Assembly: GCA_003605035.1 (NCBI GenBank) | Contig: QZKJ01000107.1 | Coordinates: forward strand, 1-37,752 | Origin: Desulfurivibrio sp. | GTDB lineage: Bacteria > Desulfobacterota > Desulfobulbia > Desulfobulbales > SURF-16 | Length of the DNA stretch: 37,752 nucleotides | Direction: 5' to 3' | Shown here: positions 26,119-35,000 of the stretch, one piece after another | How positions within the stretch are numbered: position 1 is the stretch's first letter | How the letters are laid out: every line of letters starts with the position of its first letter | Translations under genes and position numbers: made by a program | The notes under the pieces: model-generated | What the model was told of the DNA's origin: nothing | Seen by the model: only the letters and a program-made list of their open reading frames with translations | Database searches by the model: none

Positions 26119-27014
26119 AAGAGGCCCTGATCGGTGATATTGGCCGCTACAGCGGACATGACGGCCCCGGCATCAGAACAGTCGTGTTTTTCAAGGGCTG
26201 CCCGCTGCGCTGCCCCTGGTGCCATAACCCGGAGTTCATCGCCAGCCGGCCGGAGCTCGCCTTTTCCGCGGAGCGCTGCATCGGCTGCGGCGATTGCCGG
26301 GACATCTGCCCGGAGGGGGCGCTGACCGTTGACAAAATAGTCCATATCGACCGCAGCCGCTGCACCGGCTGCGGTCTTTGCGCTCTCAGCTGCCCGACCA
26401 AGGCCCTGGAACTGGTGGGCCGCAGCTATAGTGTTGACCAACTTGCCGACATCCTGCTGCGGGACAGACTATTTTATGCAGCCTCTGGCGGCGGGGTCAC
26501 CCTGTCCGGCGGCGAGCCCACGGCCCAGCTCGGCTTCTGCGGCGAGCTGCTGGCCAGACTGCGGGCGGCAGGGATCCATACGGCCATGGAGACCAGCGGT
26601 TTTTTTGCCTGGGACGACTTTCAGGCGGCCTGCCTGCCGTTTGTCGATCTCATCCTCTTTGATGTCAAGATCGCCGATGCGGCAAGACACCGACAAATCA
26701 CCGGGGTCGACAACAAGGTGATCCTGGCCAACCTGCAAAAACTGCTGGCCGCCCGGCCCGGGGAGGTAATCCCCCGCATCCCGCTGATCCCGGGCTTTAC
26801 GGCGGACAGAGAAAATATCAGCCGGCTGGCCGAGCTGTTTCAGGAATTAAAAGTGCACCGCTGCTCGCTGCTGCCCTATCATCCCTTCGGAATGAGTAAG
26901 GCGGCAAAAATCGGCGGCAGGCCGGACCGCACGCTGCCGGCAAAATCCATGGAGCGAGCGGCGCTGCAGGAGTGGCAACGCTTTTTTACCGGTATGGATC
27001 TGGTTGCCGCGTAA
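26115..27014 (+). CDS. Glycyl radical enzyme activating enzyme (radical SAM)
   Basis: Radical SAM activase of 299 aa that abstracts hydrogen from the target glycine of the enzyme encoded two genes upstream. CPLRCPWC (C29, C33, C36) binds the catalytic 4Fe-4S cluster. An inserted ferredoxin-like domain carries CIGCGDCRDIC (C55, C58, C61, C65) and CTGCGLCALSC (C83, C86, C89, C93), the two extra clusters found in activases of dehydratase-type enzymes but not in that of pyruvate formate-lyase. GGVTLSGGEPT binds SAM and METSG and DVKIAD follow the family. It starts at GTG 26115, overlapping the previous stop by 4 bp. This supports an eliminase-type partner. Confidence 0.95.
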   Translation: MKEALIGDIGRYSGHDGPGIRTVVFFKGCPLRCPWCHNPEFIASRPELAFSAERCIGCGDCRDICPEGALTVDKIVHIDRSRCTGCGLCALSCPTKALELVGRSYSVDQLADILLRDRLFYAASGGGVTLSGGEPTAQLGFCGELLARLRAAGIHTAMETSGFFAWDDFQAACLPFVDLILFDVKIADAARHRQITGVDNKVILANLQKLLAARPGEVIPRIPLIPGFTADRENISRLAELFQELKVHRCSLLPYHPFGMSKAAKIGGRPDRTLPAKSMERAALQEWQRFFTGMDLVAA

Positions 27015-27072
27015 GGCTGTACAAAAATCGAGAAAAATGAAGAGCAGAAAAAAATGAGAAAGGAGAAAAAAG

Positions 27073-28131
27073 ATGCAGATTGATTTCCATCACGCCACCA
27101 CCTATGTTGCCGCCCGTCTGGCCGGCTTTCCCCAGGACAAGGCCGAGACCGTCGCCCATGCCGCCCAGTATGTGGACGATGCCACCAGCTCCGGCACGAT
27201 CAATTTTGACAATGAGGCCCTCTATTCCCGCATCAGTTCCGCCCATAAGATGCTGGACCGACGCAATGCCGATGAGCTGGCCAACCATCTGGTCTGGATT
27301 CCCTTTCATTTCCTGCCCGGCAACGACGGCCTGGGCGAAGGCCAGAATCCCATCGGCAGCTTCATCAACAAGCTGGTGTGCAAGCCGGACAGCCCCATCG
27401 CCCGGCAGATGGTGCGGCAGGCCATCATCGACCAGAATCGGCCCTACGGGCTGCATCGGCTGGGCGTCACCATGCATGTCTATGCCGATACCTGGGCCCA
27501 TCAGGGCTTTGCCGGCGTGCTGCATAAGATCAATGAGGTGGAGGATACCAGGGAGACAGGCAACTCCGGGGTTTTTTCCTCCGGGCTTGGCGCTTTCCTG
27601 GCCGACCTGCTGGATGACGCCGTCCCCCCCCTCGGCCATGGCCGGGCCACCGTCTTCCCGGATATGCCCTTTCTGTCCTGGAAATACAAAAACGGCCGCA
27701 AGGAAAAAATAGAACGCAACAACACCGACCAGTTCTGCCAGGCGGCGGATCAGCTGTGCCGGGCCATGAAACGCTATATCGCCAGGGATCCCCATGCCGA
27801 GGTGAGCGGCATCGACGGGCCGGACATGAACAAAATCCAGGATCTTTTCACAAATCTCAAGGAAGAAAGCGGGGACAAGCGGCATGCGGCCTGGCTGCTT
27901 GCCATCGAGCAGGATCCGTTCAGCTTCGGCCCGGAAAAGATCTCCTATCCCGCCAAGGGACCGGGCTCCTGGAAAGAGCAGGCCCTGGGCACCAATGTGG
28001 ATAAACTGGAATATCCATGGAACCCGGCCTTTCTCAAGAGCAACTGGAAATACTTCCATGATGCGGCCCAGGCCCATCGCTTTTATGTGATTTATGATCT
28101 GCTGCCGAAATTCGGCATCTGCGCAGCTTAA
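27073..28131 (+). CDS. DUF6765-like protein, predicted metal-binding
   Basis: Protein of 352 aa matching my memory of DUF6765. Its start, IDFHHATTYVAARLAGF, and AQYVDDATSSGTI (31-43), HKMLDRRNADELANH, VWIPFHFLPGN and RLGVTMHVYADTWAHQGFAG (128-148) are hallmark stretches. D4, H6, D35, D36, H128, H135, D139 and H143 are placed to bind metal, as in helical zinc-dependent phospholipase C or P1 nuclease folds. The enzymatic role has not been shown. No signal peptide is seen. AAAGGAG precedes ATG 27073. It lies 58 bp after the activase and begins the second half of the operon. Confidence 0.82.
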   Translation: MQIDFHHATTYVAARLAGFPQDKAETVAHAAQYVDDATSSGTINFDNEALYSRISSAHKMLDRRNADELANHLVWIPFHFLPGNDGLGEGQNPIGSFINKLVCKPDSPIARQMVRQAIIDQNRPYGLHRLGVTMHVYADTWAHQGFAGVLHKINEVEDTRETGNSGVFSSGLGAFLADLLDDAVPPLGHGRATVFPDMPFLSWKYKNGRKEKIERNNTDQFCQAADQLCRAMKRYIARDPHAEVSGIDGPDMNKIQDLFTNLKEESGDKRHAAWLLAIEQDPFSFGPEKISYPAKGPGSWKEQALGTNVDKLEYPWNPAFLKSNWKYFHDAAQAHRFYVIYDLLPKFGICAA

Positions 28132-28164
28132 CCATCATTGCATTGATCAAAAGGAGACATGCCC

Positions 28165-28524
28165 ATGCCAGAGGAAAGACGAGGATTACGCGCGGCACTG
28201 GAAAGCCTGCGGGACGCGACCTGCGACCTGACGTCGCTGGAGGTCCAGACCTACACGGGAAATCTCGAGGTGCTTTTTGACAAGGATAAAGAGGTCAATA
28301 TCGCCAGCTTTGAGAAGGTCCTTGAAAAAGTCAAGGTATCCGGCACATTGAAGCTTGCCGCCATGACCAAGGTGAATCTGGACGGCGATACCTTTCTGCT
28401 GACCTCGGAAAACGATCTGCCGCTCCATGTGCAGCGGGCCCATGATGCCGCGGTGCAGGCCGGCATGGAAACCCGGGCGGCCCTGCTGTCGCTGTTCGCC
28501 AATGTCATCGGCATCGGCGGGTAA
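28165..28524 (+). CDS. Small conserved-looking protein of unknown function
   Basis: Predicted protein of 119 aa, no signal peptide or membrane segment. It has a helical N-terminus, then a beta-rich segment (GNLEVLFDKDKEVNIASFEKV, VSGTLKLAAMTKVNLDGDTF) and a helix ending in a glycine-rich tail. ATG 28165 has AAGGAG 8 nt upstream; ATG 28159 is too close to that site. It lies between the DUF6765 and the peptidoglycan-binding genes, with gaps of about 30 bp, and so is part of the same unit. The position fits a chaperone or immunity-like partner but nothing in the sequence proves it. Confidence 0.75.
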   Translation: MPEERRGLRAALESLRDATCDLTSLEVQTYTGNLEVLFDKDKEVNIASFEKVLEKVKVSGTLKLAAMTKVNLDGDTFLLTSENDLPLHVQRAHDAAVQAGMETRAALLSLFANVIGIGG

Positions 28525-28565
28525 TATGCAAGCCGCCTTGGGCGTTGCCCGGTTTCCCGGAAGAA

Positions 28566-30134
28566 ATGGCTTATAATTTTACCGAGGGGCTGGAGCATTT
28601 CCGGCAACTGGCGCTCGCACCCCAGGCCGCGCTCCATGCCCCTGACGAGATGCTTTTTAACAGCTTAACCGCCCTGCGGCAGGATTTTGATCTCGCCAGC
28701 AAGCGCGGCATCTTCAATCCCCTGCCGGAATCGGAGCCCCCCATTGCCCAGGATGCCCCCCGGCTCCGCACCATCCGCAGCCGTCTGGCCGGCCTTGGCT
28801 ATCTGCGCCAGGATGCCGGCCTGCCCATCCGTGACCCCCTCTTGATCCATGCCATCAAAAAGTTTCAACAGGACGCCGGACTGACCACCGACGGCTGGGT
28901 GGGCCGGCAGACCTGGCAGGCCCTGCAGGAGCTGGTCAGCTTTGAAAGGCAGGGCGATATCGGCCGCTGGTTTATTGGCAACAATGGCCCATGTCGCGCC
29001 CTGGAACGGGCCATCGCCCTGCGCCTGCAGGTGCTGGGCTTGACCGATACCCCGGCTTGCCACGAGCCGGCCGGACTGGCCGCTGGCCTGCAGCGCCTGC
29101 AGAGCGTTGCCGCCTTTCTGCAGCTGCCCGGAAAAGAAAAAATCCGGCCTGAGGTCTGCCCGGCCACCATTGCCCTGCTCTTTGACCAGGACCTGCTGGT
29201 CGAAGGATTGGCCGCCGGGCACCCGCTGCCCAACGATGCCGATCATCCTCTTTTTGCCTTTGCCGCCTGCATGGCCAAAGTGGAGTTATGGCTGGCCGGT
29301 TACGAGGTGACGCCGAATGGCTATGAGGGGAAAGAATTCTTCCGGCCAACCCCGCAAATCCTGCTGCTGGGCAATGATTCCGAGCTGTTTGCCGCCCTGG
29401 CCGCCTACTGGCGGGACCATGGTAAAAAAGAGGAAAGCCCGCTGCTGGCCCAGCGTTTTGCCGGCGAATTCCCGGCATTTTTCCGCATGATTACCGCCGC
29501 CATCAGGGCAGGGAAAGGCCTGGCTGCCACTGAAAAATCCGCCATGATCTCGCGTATGGCGGGCAAACAGCCGGAGCAGCTTGCGGCCATCTGGCAGACG
29601 GCCCTGTCGCTGGGTGGCCGGATGTGGGACGGCCTGGGCCGGGCAGCCGGCTGGCTCCGCAACCTGACGCGGCAACCAGGGGGCAAGATGGTGGGGATCG
29701 GCAGAAATATTTCGAGACTCGTTTATCACCAGGCCATGACCGCTTTTGAACTCGCCCGCCAGGCCCTGCAGGACTTTCCCGTGCTGCTTGACCAGGCTTT
29801 TTCCAGGGAGCCGGCGGGATCGGACCCGCGCCATATCATGATGCGCCATGACCGGGATCTTGCTTTCAAGGTGTATGTCAATACCATGGGTGATCCGGCA
29901 CAGATCAATCACTTCACAGCCCAGGTTAGCCGGACCGCCGCGTCGTTTGCCGCCGCCTGCCGGATCATCGCGCTTTGCCTGTCAACCCTGCATACCATGG
30001 TCAGCCAGGGCAGAACCGGCTGGGCAGGACTTATTCTCGCCCTGCTGCAGGTCTCCGACCAGATCATGGCCCACGGCAGACATCTTGCCCCTGCGCCGGA
30101 TTCCACCGGTCCGGGCCGCCTGCCGCGGTTCTGA
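28566..30134 (+). CDS. Protein with N-terminal peptidoglycan-binding domain, C-terminus unknown
   Basis: Protein of about 522 aa. Residues 66-124 form a PG_binding_1 domain: LRTIRSRLAGLGYL, HAIKKFQQDAGL, DGWVGRQTWQAL. These three-helix domains bind cell-wall peptides and are common in lysins and phage or secretion effectors. The rest is helical, with Ala/Leu-rich hydrophobic stretches near the end (SRTAASFAAACRIIALCLS, GWAGLILALLQV) that could be amphipathic or membrane-inserting. No signal peptide, so any export would be non-Sec. I chose ATG 28566 (GGAAG just upstream); TTG 28545 is an in-frame alternative. It is the last gene of the operon, next to the DUF6765 protein. Confidence 0.8.
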   Translation: MAYNFTEGLEHFRQLALAPQAALHAPDEMLFNSLTALRQDFDLASKRGIFNPLPESEPPIAQDAPRLRTIRSRLAGLGYLRQDAGLPIRDPLLIHAIKKFQQDAGLTTDGWVGRQTWQALQELVSFERQGDIGRWFIGNNGPCRALERAIALRLQVLGLTDTPACHEPAGLAAGLQRLQSVAAFLQLPGKEKIRPEVCPATIALLFDQDLLVEGLAAGHPLPNDADHPLFAFAACMAKVELWLAGYEVTPNGYEGKEFFRPTPQILLLGNDSELFAALAAYWRDHGKKEESPLLAQRFAGEFPAFFRMITAAIRAGKGLAATEKSAMISRMAGKQPEQLAAIWQTALSLGGRMWDGLGRAAGWLRNLTRQPGGKMVGIGRNISRLVYHQAMTAFELARQALQDFPVLLDQAFSREPAGSDPRHIMMRHDRDLAFKVYVNTMGDPAQINHFTAQVSRTAASFAAACRIIALCLSTLHTMVSQGRTGWAGLILALLQVSDQIMAHGRHLAPAPDSTGPGRLPRF

Positions 30135-30196
30135 AATGCAGCCTGACCTGGCCGGCAAACAAAGGGTGGAAAAGGGCAGGGCTGCGGGTGGGGGGA

Positions 30197-30219
30197 GGGG
30201 GCAGGCTGACCCTGCCCCC
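30197..30219. terminator. GC-rich hairpin between convergent genes
   Basis: GGGGGCAGG at 30197-30205 pairs with CCTGCCCCC at 30211-30219 with a 5-nt loop. It lies between the convergent operon end at 30134 and the porin stop at 30236. It lacks a T-run on either side, so it may be a Rho-aided or weak terminator. Confidence 0.5.
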
Positions 30220-30235
30220 TGCGGAAGAGGAATCC

Positions 30236-31561
30236 TTAGAATTTATAAATCAGATCAAAGAGATAGAGATCGACCTCGTCTTCGTTGGCGCTGGCGTAAT
30301 CCTCCTCACGTTCGTAGGCGAACCAGTTGGCCGAGGCGGAGAGGTTCTTGGTCAGGTTGTAGGCGAGCGTCACCCGGTGGCCCTGCTTGTTGGTAGAGAC
30401 CAGGCCGTCGCTGAAGTCCGAATCGGTCAGGTAGCCGAAGATGGAGTCAGCCTCGATCACGGCATAGGCATAGCCGATCTTGAAGGCGTCGTACTTGGCG
30501 TCAACCCCCAGAATCCACCCCATATCGGCATCCTCGGGTTCCTCGGGGAAGCTGCTGCCGCCCTGGCTCTGGCCGATAGCGCCGTCAGCCCCGAAGTTCT
30601 GCCAGATCTGACCGTACAGAGACAGCTTGACCGCACCCACCGGGATGGCCACCTTGCCATACAGGTCGCCGATATTGAGTTCATACTGGTCAGGATCAAC
30701 GGCGTTCAACTTGAATTCAGCGTTGCCTTCGTTGATCAATGAAGTGCTGTAGGTATGGTAGCCGGCAGCCAGGGTGTATTTCAGCCCACTCGCCTTGCCC
30801 CGGTAGCCGAGCTGACCGGCCACCAGGGTGGCGGTGTTGTCATCATCCACCAGCTTGGCGGCGTACCCGCCCAGAGTGGCGAAGATCCCTTCCTTCTGGC
30901 CGTACTGGCCGGTGAAGCCGGCAAAACGCGCATCACTGTCCCAGAAAACCCAGGAGGACTCAAAGGGGTTTTCGTGCTGGCCCAGGGTAAAGGAATAATC
31001 GTGCCACTTGTGCTTGGCGTAGGCATAATCCAGGCGGATATCGCCGGTCTCAAAGACCTTGTTCTCGCTCCAGGTATCATTGGTGCTGGTGGCAGTGTCA
31101 TCGCCGGTGGCGAGCCCTGCGCCGACCTGCCAGCTCTCGGCCTTGTTCTCCCAGACGCCGCCCGCCCGGAAGCGGGTGCGGAAACGCTCGCGGGTGACAT
31201 CGCGCAAAGGATCGCCGGCATTGTCGACCCGGCCGCTCTTATAATCCTTGTCGCGGACATCATAGCGGACCCGCAGGTCGCCCTTGAAGGTGAGCTGATC
31301 AATGAACTCGTTGGCCAGGGCCACCTTGCTGCCGGCGCCGCCGCTTTGCTTGACCTTTTCCGCAACTTTTTCCTCAACCTTTGCCTCCACCTTTTTGTCC
31401 ATGCCGGACTCCAGGGCCTCGATGCGCTCCTGCTGGGCCTGCACCTTGTTGCGCAGAAACTCCAGCTCTTTCAGGATCTGCTCATCAATGGTGGCTGCCA
31501 GTGTGACTGCCGGCAGGGCGAGACAAGCGCTCAAAACTGCTGCCGCGAATCTTTTTTTCAT
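30236..31561 (-). CDS. Outer-membrane porin
   Basis: Predicted 441-aa outer-membrane porin. A signal peptide (MKKRFAAAVLSACLALPAVTLA) is followed by a short coiled coil at about 25-75 (LKELEFLRNKVQAQQERIEALE, then a Lys/Glu/Val repeat), which may attach to peptidoglycan. From residue 95 on, alternating polar and hydrophobic beta strands form a barrel, and the last residues end in FDLIYKF with the terminal Phe recognised by the outer-membrane assembly machinery. It resembles the putative-porin family with a coiled-coil spacer. ATG 31561 has AAGGAG 6 nt upstream; the frame opens at 31690. Substrate selectivity is unknown. Confidence 0.88.
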   Translation of the reverse strand: MKKRFAAAVLSACLALPAVTLAATIDEQILKELEFLRNKVQAQQERIEALESGMDKKVEAKVEEKVAEKVKQSGGAGSKVALANEFIDQLTFKGDLRVRYDVRDKDYKSGRVDNAGDPLRDVTRERFRTRFRAGGVWENKAESWQVGAGLATGDDTATSTNDTWSENKVFETGDIRLDYAYAKHKWHDYSFTLGQHENPFESSWVFWDSDARFAGFTGQYGQKEGIFATLGGYAAKLVDDDNTATLVAGQLGYRGKASGLKYTLAAGYHTYSTSLINEGNAEFKLNAVDPDQYELNIGDLYGKVAIPVGAVKLSLYGQIWQNFGADGAIGQSQGGSSFPEEPEDADMGWILGVDAKYDAFKIGYAYAVIEADSIFGYLTDSDFSDGLVSTNKQGHRVTLAYNLTKNLSASANWFAYEREEDYASANEDEVDLYLFDLIYKF

Positions 31562-32037
31562 CTGTTTCTCCTTTCTCTGTTGCTTGAAAATTAACTTGCC
31601 TGAAACCGCTCCACTCTTGAAAAAAGCCCCGCCGAGCGGTTCCTCCCTCCGCTGGGCAACAATGCGGACAACAGCAGCCCGATCATGCACCCACTCGGTT
31701 GTTGCGCCAATCTAGCCGGCAAATTTTAGAAAAAGATTATTCTTTGATTAGAAAAAGGTTAGCAAAACAAAGAGGAAAGAGGAGATCGCCAGCACCGGCA
31801 CACCGCTCATTTCTCCGGCAGATCAAGGCAAAAGCCCGCGATCCGCGGCAGGGAAAAGGCCACCCGCACCGGCCGTTGCCGGGTTGGACCGCGGCCGCCA
31901 ATATTATGGTAAGGTTAGGAGCGAGACTCCTGGCGCCCGGCCAATGAACATGCTACACTCGAAAAATGGCCAGCAAGGGCAATTTGTTACGAATATTCTC
32001 AGGTCAGCCCGCGGACCGGCGGTAAAGGCAGCAAACG
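31562..32037. other. Divergent intergenic region with a 14-bp direct repeat
   Basis: The gap between the porin and the helicase genes is AT-rich from 31720 to 31790. TTAGAAAAAGATTA (31726-31739) recurs as TTAGAAAAAGGTTA (31748-31761), 22 bp or two helical turns apart, on the same face. It may be a regulator site for either gene. Nothing coding is seen. Confidence 0.55.
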
Positions 32038-35000
32038 GTGAACGGTATAGATTTTGTTGCAAACTGCCTGTTGCTTGATCTGGAAACCAATGAAAGGGAT
32101 GAAATCTTTCATATCGGCGCGGTTTACCGTGACCGTACCCTGGAAAGGAAGAGCCGTTTCAGTCTGCGCGCGGCGCTGGCCGAACTGGATGAACTGGCGG
32201 ATGCAGCCCGTTACCTGCTGGGGCATAACCTGCTTGGCCATGATCTGCCTGTGCTGGCCTCCCAGGCTCCGGGGCTGCGGCTTCTCCAGAAGCCGGTGGT
32301 TGATACGCTGTATCTCTCACCCCTGGCATTTCCCGAGAATCCTTACCACCGGCTGGTGAAAAATTACAAGCTGGTCAGGGATTCGCTCAATAACCCGGTG
32401 GCCGATGCCCGCCTGGCGGCCTCGGTGTTCAACGACCAGTGGCAGAGCTTTGCCGCCCTGGGCAAAACCGAAACGACTGTTCCCGCCTTTTATCGCTTCT
32501 GCTTTGCCGGGGACAGCCGCCTTCCCCTGCGCAGTGACGGACTGCAGGCGGTTTTTGCCGCAATCGGGGCGGCAGAGATCAGCCAAAACGAGGCGTTGGC
32601 CATCTTTCAGGAGCAGGTGCAGGGCAAGGCCTGCGAGACTGCCGTCACGGCGCGGGTCCCTGCCTATCTGGCCAATCCGCAAACCAGGCCCGCCCTGGCC
32701 TATTGCCTGGCCTGGCTGCGGGTGGCTGGCTGCAATTCCGTGCTGCCGCCCTGGGTGCGTCACCGTTTTCACGATGTGGTGCCGATCCTGCAACAGCTGC
32801 GGGAGACCCCCTGCGCCAATCCCGCCTGCCTCTGGTGCCGGACCACCCATAATCCCCGCCGGCAGCTGGCAAGGCTCTTCGGCTATCCGGCCTTTCGGGC
32901 AACACCGGCCACCCCGGACGGCAACAGCCTGCAGGAGGCTATTGTCGGTCACGGCATGCGGGACAAACCGCTGCTCGCCATCCTGCCCACCGGCGGCGGC
33001 AAATCCCTCTGCTACCAGATTCCGGCCTTGGTGCGCCATTTCCGGCGGGGGGTGTTGACCGTGGTCATCTCCCCGCTGCAGGCGCTGATGAAGGATCAGG
33101 TTGACGGCCTGGCGGCCAAGACCGGCACCATGTTCGCCGCCGCCATCTACGGCATGCTGACCCCGCCGGAGCGGGGCGAGGTGCTGGAGCGGGTCCGGCT
33201 GGGAGACCTTGCCATCCTTTATATCTCCCCGGAGCAGCTGCGCAACAAATCAGTGATCGATGCCATCAGCCAGCGGGAAATCGGCTGCTGGGTCTTTGAC
33301 GAGGCTCACTGCCTGTCAAAGTGGGGCCACGATTTCCGGCCCGACTATCTGTACGCCTCCCGCTTCATCCGGGAGTTTGCCGCCAGACAGCAGACCCCCG
33401 TCCCGCCCATCGCCTGCTTCACCGCCACTGCCAAGCGGGACGTGATCGAGGAGATCACCGACCATTTCCGCCGGGAACTGGGCCAGGAGCTGGCGGTGTT
33501 TGAAGGCGGGGTGGAGAGAAGCAATCTTTCCTTCGAGGTGCAGCTGATCAACAGCGCCGAGCGCAACGAACGTCTGCACCAGATTCTCGCCGAACGCCTG
33601 CCCAAGCCGGAACTCGGGGCAGCCATCATCTATGCCGCCACCCGGACTGACACCGAAAATATCAGGGATTTCCTGTCCAGAAAGGGCTGGCAGGTCGAGG
33701 CCTTTCACGCCGGCCTGGAGGCGCCGCTGAAACGCCGCATCCAGGAGGATTTCCTCAGCGGCCACACCCAGGTCATCTGCGCCACCAATGCCTTCGGCAT
33801 GGGTATCGACAAGGACAACGTGCGGCTGGTGATCCATGCCAACATTCCCGGGTCGCTGGAAAACTACCTGCAGGAGGCGGGCCGGGCCGGACGGGACACC
33901 AGAGCGGCGGAGTGCGTCCTCCTCTATAACGAGGATGATATTGAAACCCAGTTCAAACTGGGCGCTCTCTCTGAGTTGACCCGGCATGACATCAGCCAGA
34001 TCCTCCGGGGCCTGCGCCGTGCCCGGCGCAACAAGGACAACCAAGTCGTCATCACCAGCGGCGAGCTGCTGCGGGACGACGAGGTGCAAACCGGTTTTGA
34101 CAGCCACGACCGGCTGGCCGACACCAAGGTGAAGACGGCGGTCTCCTGGCTGGAACGGGCAGGATTTATTGAACGTAACCAGAATAACACCCGGGTCTTT
34201 CAGGGGCTCCCCCTGGTCAGCAGCCTGGAGGAGGCGGAGGAGAAAATCGCCCCCTTGGATATTCCGGCCAGCCAGAAAAAACGCTGGCTGGCCATCCTGC
34301 AGGCCTTGTTCAACGCCAGGAAGGACGAAGGAATGAGCGCCGACGAACTGGCTGAACTTCCCGAATTCAGGGAGAGGGGCCAGGCCACCGGGTCTCTTGC
34401 CATCTCCGGGGATACCCAGCTGGTGTTACGGGATCTTTATGCCATGAGCGAAACAGGGCTGCTCAAACAGGGGGTTCTGCTGAACGCCTTTGTCCGCTAC
34501 AAAGTCGGCGATCATTCCCGGCTGCGTTTTGACAAGGTCTGCAAACTGGAGATGGCCATGCTCCAGCTCATGCAGGAGACCGAACCCGAGGCCGAGGGCT
34601 GGCTTGATCTCTCCCTGCGCCGGCTCAATCAACGCCTGGTGGATGAAGGCCAGGAAAGTTTGCCCGAACTGCTGCGCAACCTCCTGAAAAGCCTGGCCCT
34701 GGACGGCAAAGGCCTGGCGGGCAATCGCGGCAGCATTGAATTCCGCTATTTCGGCCAGGACCATTACCAGCTTAAATTAAACCGCGACTGGCCCACCCTG
34801 CTGGCCACGGCCCAGAAAAGACGTCTGGTGGCCAAGGTGATCCTGGACGCCATCTTTGCCAAAATCCCGGCCAGCACTCCGGCCAGCGGCGAACTGCTGG
34901 TCAACTTTTCCCTTGATGACCTGACCATGGCGCTCCGCAACAATCTCTTCCTGGCCGGCCAGCTCAAGGACAGTCTGGCCGCCATTGACCGCGCCCTGAT

